From Mucilaginibacter sp. (GTDB lineage: Bacteria; Bacteroidota; Bacteroidia; Sphingobacteriales; Sphingobacteriaceae), in the NCBI RefSeq assembly GCF_025362475.1, contig NZ_JANYGH010000058.1, forward strand, positions 62,001-126,000: DNA of 64,000 nt. The letters are read 5' to 3'. A model generated the notes under the pieces. The model ran no database searches. It was given only the letters and a program-made list of their open reading frames with translations, and was not told the DNA's origin. Of the stretch, positions 35,414 to 44,688 are shown in pieces (position 1 is the first letter of the stretch; each line of letters opens with the position of its first letter). The translations under genes and the position numbers were made by a program.

Positions 35414-38400
35414 ATGAAACAACCCATACGCTTATTATTTGCTGTTTTAACCTTGTGGCTTTGCTTAACGGCCCCACCTTTTGCATTGGCACAGGACCAT
35501 ACCGTTAAAGGTATTGTAAAAGATGGACTGGGACAAACCATTGTAGGCGCATCTGTTTTTATAAAGGGTACCAAACAGGGAACTGTTACCAATGCCGAAG
35601 GCATGTTTTCTATCCAGGTTGATGGCAGCAATAAACAATTAATAATATCCTATATAGGTTTTAAAACCTATACCGCGGATGTTGGTAGTAAAACCCTGCT
35701 TAACATAGTGATGGAAGAAACCAAAAGCCAGCTAAACGACGTAATTGTGGTTGGTTACGGTACGCAAAAAAAATCCAGCCTTACATCGGCTATCAGTTCC
35801 ATCAGCAATAAAGATTTTAAAGACCAGCCTGTATCAAATCTTGCTCAGAGCATTGAGGGTAAAGTACCCGGAATTTTGGTAACTACCCCTTCTGGTACGC
35901 CGGGTGCAGGTTTATTGGTAAGCGTTCGCGGTGCCAGCAACCCCTTATATGTAGTTGATGGTATCCCTATGATCAGTGAAAGCAATTCTTCACTTTCAAC
36001 ATCCTATACCACAGACGGCACGGTAGTGGGCCAGGGCCAAAACGTTAGCTCCATAGCTGATATTAACCCCGATGATATCGAATCTATTCAAATATTAAAA
36101 GATGCTTCGGCAGCGGCCATTTATGGAGCCAGGGCGGCTAACGGCGTTGTGCTGATAACCACCAAACATGGTAAAAACGGCAAAACCGAATTTAGCTTTG
36201 ATAGTTACACCGGAGTTCAGCATGTGGCGCATACCATCCCGTTTTTAGATAGCAAAGGCTTTGTTGCACTGGAAGAAGATGCCCGCAAACAGGATTTAAA
36301 ACTTTACCAGGCAGATCCCTCCCAGTTTCCTGATGGATTTAACTCCGCTGTTTTAACTAACCCGCTGCCCGATAACTGGAAAACCAAAGTAAATACCAAC
36401 TGGCTCGATCAGATCCTGAGAACAGCTCCTATAAATTCTATTCAACTATCGGCTCGCGGTGGCAGCGAAAAAACAAAGTTCTTCATCTCTGGTAACTACT
36501 TTGATCAGCAGGGCATTGTGATCGAAAATTATTATAAAAGGGCATCTTTCCGTTTCAACCTTGATAATAAAGTAAGTGATAGGGTTACCATCGGTACAAA
36601 TTCATCCTTTACCTATGGTAAAAACAGGCGTAGTTTCAATGATGATACCTATACAGGTATTGTAACCAATGCCTTAGGCGCTTCGCCCTTAATGCCGGTT
36701 TATAATGCCGATGGCAGCTATGCTGATTATACCCAGTATGAAGCCAGTTGGTTAAGTGATAACCCGGTAAAATCAGCAAAAGAAATCCAGGCATTCACTA
36801 CCAACTATCGTTTTCTGGGGAGTGTTTTTACTGACATCGAAGTGCTTAAAAACCTCAAATTCCGTGCATCGTTCAGCACCGATTATACCAGCCTTAATGA
36901 CGACCAGTTTTTTGATGCCATTACTTCAGATGCCTCGGCAGTGGGCGGTAAAGCGATAAAAGGTAATTATTCAAACACCACATTGGTTAACGAGAATACT
37001 TTAACCTATCAAAACACTTTTGCCGAAAAGCATAGCCTGAACCTTTTAGGCGGCTTTACAGCACAATCAACCCGAACCGAAAGTTCATCCATCAACGCGC
37101 AAGGTTTTCCCGAAGGTACAGGGCTTACCAACATCTCCAGTGCATCAACCGTTACCGGGGCAACTGATTTGCATTCGGGCTGGGGATTGCTTTCGTTCCT
37201 GTTCAGGGCCAATTATGCTTATGATGAAAAATACCTGTTTTCGGCAAGCGCCCGCTATGATGGTTCATCAAGGTTTGATCCTAATAAACGCTGGGGGTTG
37301 TTCCCGGCAGTTTCTGCAGGTTGGGTAATTAGCAAAGAAAAATTCCTGAGCGACTCCAAATGGCTTACCAACCTTAAGCTAAGGTTTAGCTACGGACTGA
37401 GCGGCGACCAGGAGATAGGCGATTTTCAATACCAGAGTTATTACCAGCCATCGCGCTATGATGGTGTATCCGGCTTAAAACCACGCAACATAGGCAACCC
37501 CGATTTAACCTGGCAACGCAACAAAATGATCAACGCCGGTTTGGATTTTGAATTATTTGGCGGTAAAATAGGCGGCTCATTAGAAGCTTACAAAGGCAAC
37601 CGTACCGAACTGTTAAGCGAGGCTCCCCTCCCGGCTACATCCGGCTTTGCCACCCGGACCATAAACGCGGGTAATATTCAAAATAGTGGTATTGAATTTT
37701 CTGTGAATGCTTACTCCGTAAAAACCGCAAACTTTACCTGGACAACGGCCTTTAACGTAAGCTTTATAAAAAGTAAGATTATTGCCTTATCCTCAGATAA
37801 CCAATTACTTTCTGCTTACAGCGATTTATTCCCAACGCATATCTTAAAAGTTGGCGAGGCTGTAGGCTCATTTTATGGCTATAAATATTTAGGCGTCGAT
37901 CCGCAAACAGGTAGTCCTAAATTCAGCGATGACCAGCAGGTATTGGGTAAGGCCACGCCTGATTATTTTGGCGGCTGGAGCAACAGTTTTAGGTACAATG
38001 ATTTTGATCTTAATATTTCAACCCAATTTAGTGTTGGCAACAAAGTATATAACTTAATCCGGTCAACCTATCAAACCCTTGGCTGGAGCGATGGCGGTTA
38101 TGACGACCAAAACCTTTACCAGGTATACGCCAACAACGCCACTATTGTAAACAAACGCTGGGAAAAACCGGGCGACATAACCGATATCCCAAGAGCATCT
38201 ATGGTATTCCAGAATTACGTACAAAACTCATCGCAGTTTATTGAAAATGCCTCTTTTTTAAGAATAAGAACGGTAAACCTTGGGTACACTATCAAACCTA
38301 AAAACAGCAAAGTATTTTCATCCTTACGGGTATATGTTGAAGCGCAAAACCTTTACACATTTACCAAATATTATGGTTTTGATCCCGAAGTTAGCTCAAA

Positions 38401-38491
38401 TGGAGGCAGTTCGCCAAGTACTGCCGGGGTTGATTATGCCGCCTATCCGCAGGCACGTACAGTATTATTGGGTGTAAACTTTAAATTTTAA
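35414..38491 (+). CDS. SusC/RagA TonB-dependent transporter without STN domain
   Basis: A 1025-residue outer-membrane transporter. Signal peptide to about residue 27 (LTAPPFALAQ), directly followed by a carboxypeptidase-regulatory-like domain (HTVKGIVKDGLGQTIVGASV), the SusC hallmark NDVIVVGYGTQKKSSLTSAI, the plug with IQILKDASAAAIYGARAANG and the barrel ending in LGVNFKF. It has no STN domain and no sigma/FecR pair nearby, so its expression must be controlled differently from the locus at 18-30 kb. The genes downstream are amine and amino-acid enzymes, with no glycoside hydrolase, which suggests a nitrogenous substrate. Confidence 0.95.
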   Translation: MKQPIRLLFAVLTLWLCLTAPPFALAQDHTVKGIVKDGLGQTIVGASVFIKGTKQGTVTNAEGMFSIQVDGSNKQLIISYIGFKTYTADVGSKTLLNIVMEETKSQLNDVIVVGYGTQKKSSLTSAISSISNKDFKDQPVSNLAQSIEGKVPGILVTTPSGTPGAGLLVSVRGASNPLYVVDGIPMISESNSSLSTSYTTDGTVVGQGQNVSSIADINPDDIESIQILKDASAAAIYGARAANGVVLITTKHGKNGKTEFSFDSYTGVQHVAHTIPFLDSKGFVALEEDARKQDLKLYQADPSQFPDGFNSAVLTNPLPDNWKTKVNTNWLDQILRTAPINSIQLSARGGSEKTKFFISGNYFDQQGIVIENYYKRASFRFNLDNKVSDRVTIGTNSSFTYGKNRRSFNDDTYTGIVTNALGASPLMPVYNADGSYADYTQYEASWLSDNPVKSAKEIQAFTTNYRFLGSVFTDIEVLKNLKFRASFSTDYTSLNDDQFFDAITSDASAVGGKAIKGNYSNTTLVNENTLTYQNTFAEKHSLNLLGGFTAQSTRTESSSINAQGFPEGTGLTNISSASTVTGATDLHSGWGLLSFLFRANYAYDEKYLFSASARYDGSSRFDPNKRWGLFPAVSAGWVISKEKFLSDSKWLTNLKLRFSYGLSGDQEIGDFQYQSYYQPSRYDGVSGLKPRNIGNPDLTWQRNKMINAGLDFELFGGKIGGSLEAYKGNRTELLSEAPLPATSGFATRTINAGNIQNSGIEFSVNAYSVKTANFTWTTAFNVSFIKSKIIALSSDNQLLSAYSDLFPTHILKVGEAVGSFYGYKYLGVDPQTGSPKFSDDQQVLGKATPDYFGGWSNSFRYNDFDLNISTQFSVGNKVYNLIRSTYQTLGWSDGGYDDQNLYQVYANNATIVNKRWEKPGDITDIPRASMVFQNYVQNSSQFIENASFLRIRTVNLGYTIKPKNSKVFSSLRVYVEAQNLYTFTKYYGFDPEVSSNGGSSPSTAGVDYAAYPQARTVLLGVNFKF

Positions 38492-38501
38492 ATCTACTAT
38501 T

Positions 38502-39869
38502 ATGCGAAAATATATAACACTTGTACTTCTCCTGGTTACCATCATCCAAACTTCGTGCAAAAAAGTATTGGATGTTACTTCGCCAAATGAAGTAGCCGAT
38601 GGTACCGTATTTAAAAATGTAGCAGGTTTGCGCAGTGCCCGTATTGGCATGTACAGTACATTGCAAAGCAAAAATTACTATGGAGGCTATTACCCGCTGC
38701 TGGCAGAATGCTATTCAGACAACGGCACAACCGGCGGTTATGATGTAATTGACCTTACAGATATCGCTAATAAAGCGGTTTCGCCAAGTAATATTTATAC
38801 ATCAGCCATTTATATCCAGATATATAATTCCATTTACGCGGCCAACAAGATCATCGAAAACGCCGACAAAGCTCCCGGCACAGATGCTACAGAGCTATCA
38901 AACATCAAAGGCGAAGCTTACTTTGTTCGCAGCCTGGCGTCATTTGATCTTTTGCGCATGTTTGGCGAGCACTGGGATAATACATCAGCCTATGGCATTT
39001 CAATTGTTACATCAACAGCCAACCCCGCTACTCCTGTTAAACGCAGCAGCGTTGCCGATTCATACAAGCAAATAATAGCCGATGCGCAGCAGGCGGTTAA
39101 ATTATTAAACACCGATAACGGGAGCAAATATGCATCACAAGCCGCTGCAAATGCATTATTGGCAAGGATTTACTTATACCAGGGGAATAAAGCCAGCGCA
39201 GCTATAACCGCTTCGCTGGTGATTAATAACAGTGCTTATGCCTTGCTCCCATCCGCAGATCTCAGCAAGATCTATACGCAAAAGAACACATCTGAAAGTG
39301 TATTTGAACTGGTTTTCGATCAGCAAAATAATAGCGCCTACAACGGTTTGACCTATGTACGTGACGACGCCTTGAGAACGGATGTGACATTTTTGGCCGC
39401 CGAAGATTTGAATACCTTTTTCACCGCCCGCCCAACCGACGATCGTGCCAGCCTGGTTGATTATGTAAACGTTGATCAAAGTATTCAACCCGACGGACGT
39501 ACCGAAAAATACCGGGGCGAAACCACCAAAGACAATTCGGCCTACATTATCCGCCTGGCCGAGGTTTTCCTCATCAGGGCAGAGGCTTTGGGCAGGGTTA
39601 ACGGACTGGCCGACCTGAACAACCTTCGCCAGCACCGGGGCATGGCAAATTTAACCGCCGCCAATGTACCCAACGATGCAACCTATTTAAATGCTGTTTT
39701 GGATGAACGCCGCGCCGAACTCAATTTTGAAGGCCATCGCCTTTTTGACCTCGCACGCACTAAAAAAGTAGCCGAAGTTTTAGGCGCATCAGTGAACCCT
39801 GTACTACCAATCCCCCAAAGCGAAATCAGTGCAACCGGCGGCGTGGTGGTACAAAACAAAGGATACTAA
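38502..39869 (+). CDS. SusD/RagB family surface lipoprotein
   Basis: A 455-residue lipoprotein (lipobox TSC at Cys19, VTIIQTSCKKVLDVTSP). It has the SusD helical core: IYNSIYAANKIIENADKAPG, IKGEAYFVRSLASFDLLRMFG, DNSAYIIRLAEVFLIRAEAL, and the ending LDERRAELNFEGHRLFDLAR with LPIPQSEIS. It starts 10 bases after the SusC stop and forms the lid of that transporter. It is shorter than the other SusD here (530 residues) and clearly not a recent copy of it. Confidence 0.95.
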   Translation: MRKYITLVLLLVTIIQTSCKKVLDVTSPNEVADGTVFKNVAGLRSARIGMYSTLQSKNYYGGYYPLLAECYSDNGTTGGYDVIDLTDIANKAVSPSNIYTSAIYIQIYNSIYAANKIIENADKAPGTDATELSNIKGEAYFVRSLASFDLLRMFGEHWDNTSAYGISIVTSTANPATPVKRSSVADSYKQIIADAQQAVKLLNTDNGSKYASQAAANALLARIYLYQGNKASAAITASLVINNSAYALLPSADLSKIYTQKNTSESVFELVFDQQNNSAYNGLTYVRDDALRTDVTFLAAEDLNTFFTARPTDDRASLVDYVNVDQSIQPDGRTEKYRGETTKDNSAYIIRLAEVFLIRAEALGRVNGLADLNNLRQHRGMANLTAANVPNDATYLNAVLDERRAELNFEGHRLFDLARTKKVAEVLGASVNPVLPIPQSEISATGGVVVQNKGY

Positions 39870-39874
39870 TTTTA

Positions 39875-40033
39875 ATTAGCGAGTTGGTGAATTAGTGATT
39901 TAGTGAATGAAGAATTTTTAATGTACTATGTAATTTTTGCTTAATTAAACCACAAAGCCACTAAAAAAACAAATTACCAAATTATCAACTCGCTAATCCA
40001 AAAATCAAATCACTAATTCGCCAACTCACTAAT
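39875..40033. repeat. Long imperfect inverted repeat built of a TTAGTGA-type unit
   Basis: A 27-base left arm (39875-39901) matches the reverse complement of 40007-40033 with two mismatches; both arms are made of degenerate repeats of a GAATTAGTGA-like unit, and a further partial copy lies at 39986-39997. It fills nearly all of the gap between SusD and the amine oxidase and could fold as a hairpin with a 105-base loop. Confidence 0.6.
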
Positions 40034-40046
40034 TCACTAATTAAAC

Positions 40047-41618
40047 ATGCATAGTCCATTTATTCACCTGTTAAGAAAAGCCTTTTTCTCTTCCCTTAAG
40101 GAGGATGAAATCAGCCATGAACAAATGGGTGATAGTCGCCGAAAATTTTTGCGCGATGCCGGTTTGATGGCAGGCGGGATGGCGTTGCTTCCTAATATTG
40201 CAGATGCTTTTAATTGGGGAGAGACGCCTCAGGTCAGTATAGCTATTGTTGGTGCCGGCATGGCAGGTTTAAATGCGGCTTACCAGTTAAAAAAGCGGGG
40301 TTTAAAAAGTACGGTATATGAAGCATCTGCACGTGCAGGTGGACGCATGTTTACCATTAAAGATAAATTTGGCAAAGGCATTACTACAGATCTGGGTGGC
40401 GAATTTGTAGACTCGGATCATACCGAAATCTTTCAATTGGCTAAGGAGTTAAACGTTGATTTTTATAACCTTAAGCTTGATAAGCTCGATCCTAAAACAT
40501 TTTATTTTGATGGAAGGCACCTCAACGGCGAGGACCTCAAAAGGGCAATACATCCATTTGCTCGACTGATAGAAAAAGATGTAAGATCATTACCCAAACA
40601 AATTGACTACACCAAAGCTCCATCGTTTCAGCATTTGGATAATCTTTCTATATCGGAGTATATAAACAGCATTGGGATAAAGGGCTGGTTAAATAAATTA
40701 TTAAACGTAGTGCTCACCATGGAGTATGGTATGGATACTTCGGAGCAATCTGCTATTAACTTTCTCATCATGTTTACCGAACCCGTAACCGGAGAAAAAG
40801 ATTATGAGCTGTTTGGCGATGAGCATGAGGTATTTAAAATAAAAGGTGGCAGCCAGCATTTAAGCGATAAACTATACCAGCAGGTAAAGGAACAGGTTTT
40901 ACTAACCCATAAGCTTACCGGCATAAGTGTTACTAAAACAAAAAAGTATGAGCTGAGCTTTGATCAGAAAGGCATCATAAAAAAAGTGACTGCCGATTAT
41001 GTGATCATGGCCTTACCGTTCACCATGCTGCGAAAAATTAAATTTGACGTACCCATGCCTTCTGAAAAGCGAAAGAGCATCAACGAGTTGGGTTATGGTA
41101 ACAGTGGTAAGTTCATCATGGGTTTAAACAACAAGCCCTGGCGCAAAGCAGGTAAAGCCGGCTATACTTTTACCGACCTTGAATTTGGCTGCGGATGGGA
41201 CAGCAGCCAGATGCAATCAGATACAGAAGGCAGTTTTACGCTTTTTGGCGGCGGCCATATTATTGATACCCTTTGCAATGAAAAAAATGAGTTACTGGCA
41301 GCCCTGATAGTGCCACAATTAGATAAAGTTTACCCCGGCGCACTAAAAGACTACAACGGTAAAACCATTAAGTTTTGCTGGAGCCAATATCCATATATCA
41401 TGGGCGGGTACAGCACTTTTAAAAAAGGCCAATGGAGCACTATTGCCGGTTGGGAAGCGGTGCCGGTGGGCAATATTTATTTTGCAGGCGAGCATGTAAG
41501 TCTTACCTGCCAGGGCTATATGAACGGGGCGGCCCAAACCGGCAGGATAGCTGCTGAAATGGTAGCTAAAGCCAGCAAAAGAAGCTTCAGGAATAAGCTG
41601 ATAATGAAAGAAGTATAA
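40047..41618 (+). CDS. Tat-exported flavin monoamine oxidase
   Basis: A 523-residue FAD amine oxidase. A twin-arginine signal SRRKFLRDAGLMAGGMALLP (residues 29-48) suggests export in folded form to the periplasm. The FAD motif is AIVGAGMAGLNAAYQLKKRG, followed by YEASARAGGRMFTI (the GG-x-R motif), and the C-terminus has IYFAGEHVSLTCQGYMNGAA, the family flavin-contact signature. It oxidises a primary or secondary amine (monoamine, polyamine or amino acid) to an aldehyde or imine plus ammonia and hydrogen peroxide. The SusCD pair lies upstream and the aminotransferase follows by 10 bases. Confidence 0.92.
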   Translation: MHSPFIHLLRKAFFSSLKEDEISHEQMGDSRRKFLRDAGLMAGGMALLPNIADAFNWGETPQVSIAIVGAGMAGLNAAYQLKKRGLKSTVYEASARAGGRMFTIKDKFGKGITTDLGGEFVDSDHTEIFQLAKELNVDFYNLKLDKLDPKTFYFDGRHLNGEDLKRAIHPFARLIEKDVRSLPKQIDYTKAPSFQHLDNLSISEYINSIGIKGWLNKLLNVVLTMEYGMDTSEQSAINFLIMFTEPVTGEKDYELFGDEHEVFKIKGGSQHLSDKLYQQVKEQVLLTHKLTGISVTKTKKYELSFDQKGIIKKVTADYVIMALPFTMLRKIKFDVPMPSEKRKSINELGYGNSGKFIMGLNNKPWRKAGKAGYTFTDLEFGCGWDSSQMQSDTEGSFTLFGGGHIIDTLCNEKNELLAALIVPQLDKVYPGALKDYNGKTIKFCWSQYPYIMGGYSTFKKGQWSTIAGWEAVPVGNIYFAGEHVSLTCQGYMNGAAQTGRIAAEMVAKASKRSFRNKLIMKEV

Positions 41619-41628
41619 AATTACAAAC

Positions 41629-42927
41629 ATGGACAATTCGCAGGAATTATTAGAGAGAAGAAAAAAGTGGGTACCTAATGCCATAGGGATCTTTAATCCA
41701 TCAACGGCTGTAAGCGCAACCGGCGCTATTATTACCGATGCCAATGGTAATGAAATGATTGATTTTGCAGGCGGCATTGGCGTGGTAAATGCAGGCCATT
41801 GCCCCCCTCCCGTTGTTGCTGCCATTGCAGAACAGTCTGCAAAAATGATTCATTGCAGCTTTAACGTGGCCACCTATGATCTTTATCTGCAACTGGCCGA
41901 AAAGCTGGCCACCCTTTTGCCTCATGGTGAAAACACTAAGGTAATGCTTACCAATTCAGGTGCCGAGAGTGTGGAAAACGCTATAAAAATTGCCCGGCAG
42001 GCAACCGGCAGACCAGCCATTATCAGTTATGAATGCGGCTTTCACGGGCGTACCATGATGGCGATGACGCTTACATCAAAAGTGGGCTATAAATTGGGTT
42101 GTGGCCCCTTTGCCCCAGAAGTTTACCGAATCCCATTCCCTGATCATTACCGCTATGGTAACGGTTTAAATCTTGATGAGTTTTCTGATGTACACCTGCG
42201 CGAGCTGGAAATATTTTTCCATACCAACGTACCTGCAGAGCAGGTTGCTGCCATTATTATTGAACCCGTGCAAGGCGAAGGTGGCTTTAATGTTGTGCCA
42301 AAAAAATACCTACAGGGCTTACGTGAGGTTTGTGACAAGTATGGCATTATGCTGATTTTGGATGAGGTACAAAGCGGTTTCGGCCGTACCGGTAAATGGG
42401 CAGCTTATGAGCATTATGGTGTAACGCCCGATATATCAACCTGGGCAAAATCAATGGGGAGTGGCATGCCTATAGGTTGTGTAATTGGCAAGGCGCACAT
42501 CATGGATAGTTGCAAACCATCAACTATTGGGGGTACCTATCCAGGCAATCCTGTTTGCTGCGCTGCCTCCTTAGCTACGCTGAAATACATGGAGGAGATA
42601 GATATCAATACGCTTGGCACAAAAGTAGGCGAAATTGTGCGCGGCCGTTTTAACAACATGAAATCAAAATTTAGCGCCATTGGCGATGTTCGCGGCCTGG
42701 GCGCTATGATGGCTTTTGAACTGGTAAAGGATAATGACCCTTTTAAACCCGATGATGTATTATGCAAAAAACTGATCAGCTATTGTGCCGATCATGGCTT
42801 GATCGTGATTAACGCTGGAATAAACGGAAACGTGGTCAGGGTGCTTAGTCCGCTTGTTATTGATGAAGCGTTATTGAACAAGGGCCTCGATATTATAGAG
42901 AATGGCTTAGCTGAGTTATCAGCTTAA
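41629..42927 (+). CDS. Class III (GabT-like) aminotransferase 1
   Basis: A 432-residue PLP enzyme of the acetylornithine/GABA aminotransferase group. Evidence: DANGNEMIDFAGGIGVVNAG, LTNSGAESVENAIKIAR, ECGFHGRTMMAMTLT, the cofactor Asp in LILDEVQSGFGRTGK, and the PLP Lys in STWAKSMGSGMPIG. The length and layout fit 4-aminobutyrate aminotransferase. It would move an omega-amino group to 2-oxoglutarate, giving a semialdehyde, which the dehydrogenase encoded next can oxidise. The substrate could equally be another omega-amino acid such as 5-aminovalerate. Confidence 0.9.
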   Translation: MDNSQELLERRKKWVPNAIGIFNPSTAVSATGAIITDANGNEMIDFAGGIGVVNAGHCPPPVVAAIAEQSAKMIHCSFNVATYDLYLQLAEKLATLLPHGENTKVMLTNSGAESVENAIKIARQATGRPAIISYECGFHGRTMMAMTLTSKVGYKLGCGPFAPEVYRIPFPDHYRYGNGLNLDEFSDVHLRELEIFFHTNVPAEQVAAIIIEPVQGEGGFNVVPKKYLQGLREVCDKYGIMLILDEVQSGFGRTGKWAAYEHYGVTPDISTWAKSMGSGMPIGCVIGKAHIMDSCKPSTIGGTYPGNPVCCAASLATLKYMEEIDINTLGTKVGEIVRGRFNNMKSKFSAIGDVRGLGAMMAFELVKDNDPFKPDDVLCKKLISYCADHGLIVINAGINGNVVRVLSPLVIDEALLNKGLDIIENGLAELSA

Positions 42928-42980
42928 GAAGAATTATGAACCAATTATAAATTGCTATATAAAATGACCGGCAAAAGGCC

Positions 42981-43050
42981 TGTCATCCTGAGCTTGTCGA
43001 AGGAGTGCGCAGAGGCCCTTTCTCCATGCTTCAACAGATTCAGCATAACA
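42981..43050. repeat. REP-like hairpin repeat, family A
   Basis: TGTCATCCTGAGCTTGTCGA and the imperfect reverse complement at 43019-43050 form a hairpin. The same core (GTCATCCTGAGC.TGTCGAAGGA) recurs at 56637-56715. It fills the gap between the aminotransferase and dehydrogenase genes. Confidence 0.7.
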
Positions 43051-43073
43051 TCCAATTATTAAACAGATCAAAC

Positions 43074-44504
43074 ATGAAACAACAATTCATCAACGGGGAA
43101 TGGGTAGCGGCAATTGATAAACAGGAGATGGATTTAATTGATCCTGCTACCGAAAAGGTTATTGATAAGCTAAGTGCCGGCAATGCCGGTGATTGCCGGG
43201 CGGCTATTGATGCAGCACATAAAGCCTTTGCTTCATGGAGTAAAACAACACCCTATCAGCGGGCCGAGATCTTAAAAAAAGCCGCTAACTATCTGCGGGA
43301 GAACCTGGAGATCATAGCACGCGATATGGTAATGGAAAGCGGCAAACCCTTACCCGAAGCTAAAGGTGAATGGACTGTTGCAGCCAACTTGTTTGAGTGG
43401 TATGCGGAAGAAGGCAAGCGCAGTTACGGCCGTATCATCCCCACCAACAGGCCGGATAAACGCAGTTCGGTAATTTACCAGCCGATTGGGGTTGTAGGTA
43501 TTATTACCGCCTGGAACTTCCCTGCCTATAATCCCGCAAGGGCCTGGGCAGCAGCCCTGGCGGCCGGGTGTACCGTTGTAGCCAAACCGTCGGAAGAAAC
43601 ACCGCTATCTGCCTTTAACCTGGTTGATGCTTTGGTAAAGGCTGGTTTACCAAACGGCGTACTCAATGTTGTTATAGGCGATGCCGCCGCCATAGGCGAC
43701 GAAATGCTGAGCAATTGCCTGCTTAAAAAAATAAGCTTTACGGGTAGCACCCGGGTGGGTAAAATATTAATGGACGGTGCATCGCGCACGCATACCAAAC
43801 TATCACTTGAACTTGGCGGCAATGCCCCGGTACTGATATTTGATGATGTAGATGTTGATGCTTTAGCTAAGGTGACAGCTATAGCGCGTTTCCGCAACAA
43901 CGGGCAGGTTTGTACGTCGCCGCAGCGTTTTTATGTACATAAAAACATTTATGAGCAGTTTGCAGAAGCAGCTACCGCATACGTTAGCCAATTAAAAATC
44001 GGCAACGGGTTTACCGAAGGCGTGAATTTGGGCCCTCTCATCACCAAAAAACAAAGGGAAAGCGTGCTTGACCTGGTCAGCAAAGCCCAGGCAGAAAACG
44101 CGGAGATAATGACAGGCGGAAATATACCGCCTCATCTTCAACAGGGGTATTTTTTACAACCCGCCGTTATAGGCAATTTACAGCAAACATCGGTTCTGGC
44201 GCAGAATGAGATTTTTGGCCCGGTATTGCCGCTATTTGTTTTTGACGACCTGGATGATGCCATTGCCAAAGCCAACGATACCGAATATGGGCTTGCCTCC
44301 TACATATTTACCAATAATTTAAAAACATCCATTTACGCGTCTGAGCGATTGGAGTTTGGGATAGTCGGCATAAATGAATGGGCGCCCCACGGAACAGAAT
44401 CACCTTTTGGCGGATGGAAATCCAGCGGCCAGGGACATGAAAGCGGCAGCGAAGGATTATATGAATATATGGAGAAGAAGTTGATAAGTACCGGAGGATT
44501 ATAG
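43074..44504 (+). CDS. NAD(P)-dependent semialdehyde dehydrogenase (SSADH/GabD-like)
   Basis: A 476-residue aldehyde dehydrogenase starting at the ATG at 43074 (MKQQFINGEWVAAI); an upstream GTG at 43005 would lie inside the REP-like repeat and is rejected. Evidence: cofactor segment PIGVVGIITAWNFPAYNPAR, FTGSTRVGKIL, general base Glu in LELGGNAPVLIF, and nucleophile Cys in NNGQVCTSPQRF. The ending PFGGWKSSGQGHESGSEGLY is typical of succinate-semialdehyde dehydrogenases. With aminotransferase 1 it makes a GABA-shunt-like pair. Confidence 0.92.
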   Translation: MKQQFINGEWVAAIDKQEMDLIDPATEKVIDKLSAGNAGDCRAAIDAAHKAFASWSKTTPYQRAEILKKAANYLRENLEIIARDMVMESGKPLPEAKGEWTVAANLFEWYAEEGKRSYGRIIPTNRPDKRSSVIYQPIGVVGIITAWNFPAYNPARAWAAALAAGCTVVAKPSEETPLSAFNLVDALVKAGLPNGVLNVVIGDAAAIGDEMLSNCLLKKISFTGSTRVGKILMDGASRTHTKLSLELGGNAPVLIFDDVDVDALAKVTAIARFRNNGQVCTSPQRFYVHKNIYEQFAEAATAYVSQLKIGNGFTEGVNLGPLITKKQRESVLDLVSKAQAENAEIMTGGNIPPHLQQGYFLQPAVIGNLQQTSVLAQNEIFGPVLPLFVFDDLDDAIAKANDTEYGLASYIFTNNLKTSIYASERLEFGIVGINEWAPHGTESPFGGWKSSGQGHESGSEGLYEYMEKKLISTGGL

Positions 44505-44553
44505 CTTAACTATGATCACCTGTGAGGACACAGGCGATGATAAAATTAACAAT

Positions 44554-44642
44554 GTCATTGCGAGGAGGAACGACGAAGCAATCGCGAACTATGCAGAGCG
44601 GACTTGCACTGTTCGCGGTTGCCACGCTGCGCTCGCAATGAC
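44554..44642. repeat. REP-like hairpin repeat, family B, copy 1
   Basis: Begins GTCATTGCGAGGAGGAACGA and ends GCTCGCAATGAC; the ends pair. The same ends and an internal AGAGCGG block recur at 60123-60223. It lies in the gap between the dehydrogenase and the NhaC gene. Confidence 0.75.
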
Positions 44643-44688
44643 ACGGGGAGGCAACTAACAACAAATAAAATTATAACAAACTAAACAC

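Noticed and set aside
39875..40033. CRISPR-like spacing in the TTAGTGA repeats
   Set aside because: Units are short, degenerate and partly inverted, without regular spacers or cas genes.
43005..43073. Upstream GTG start for the semialdehyde dehydrogenase
   Set aside because: The extension would translate the REP-like repeat; the ATG at 43074 begins the normal family N-terminus.
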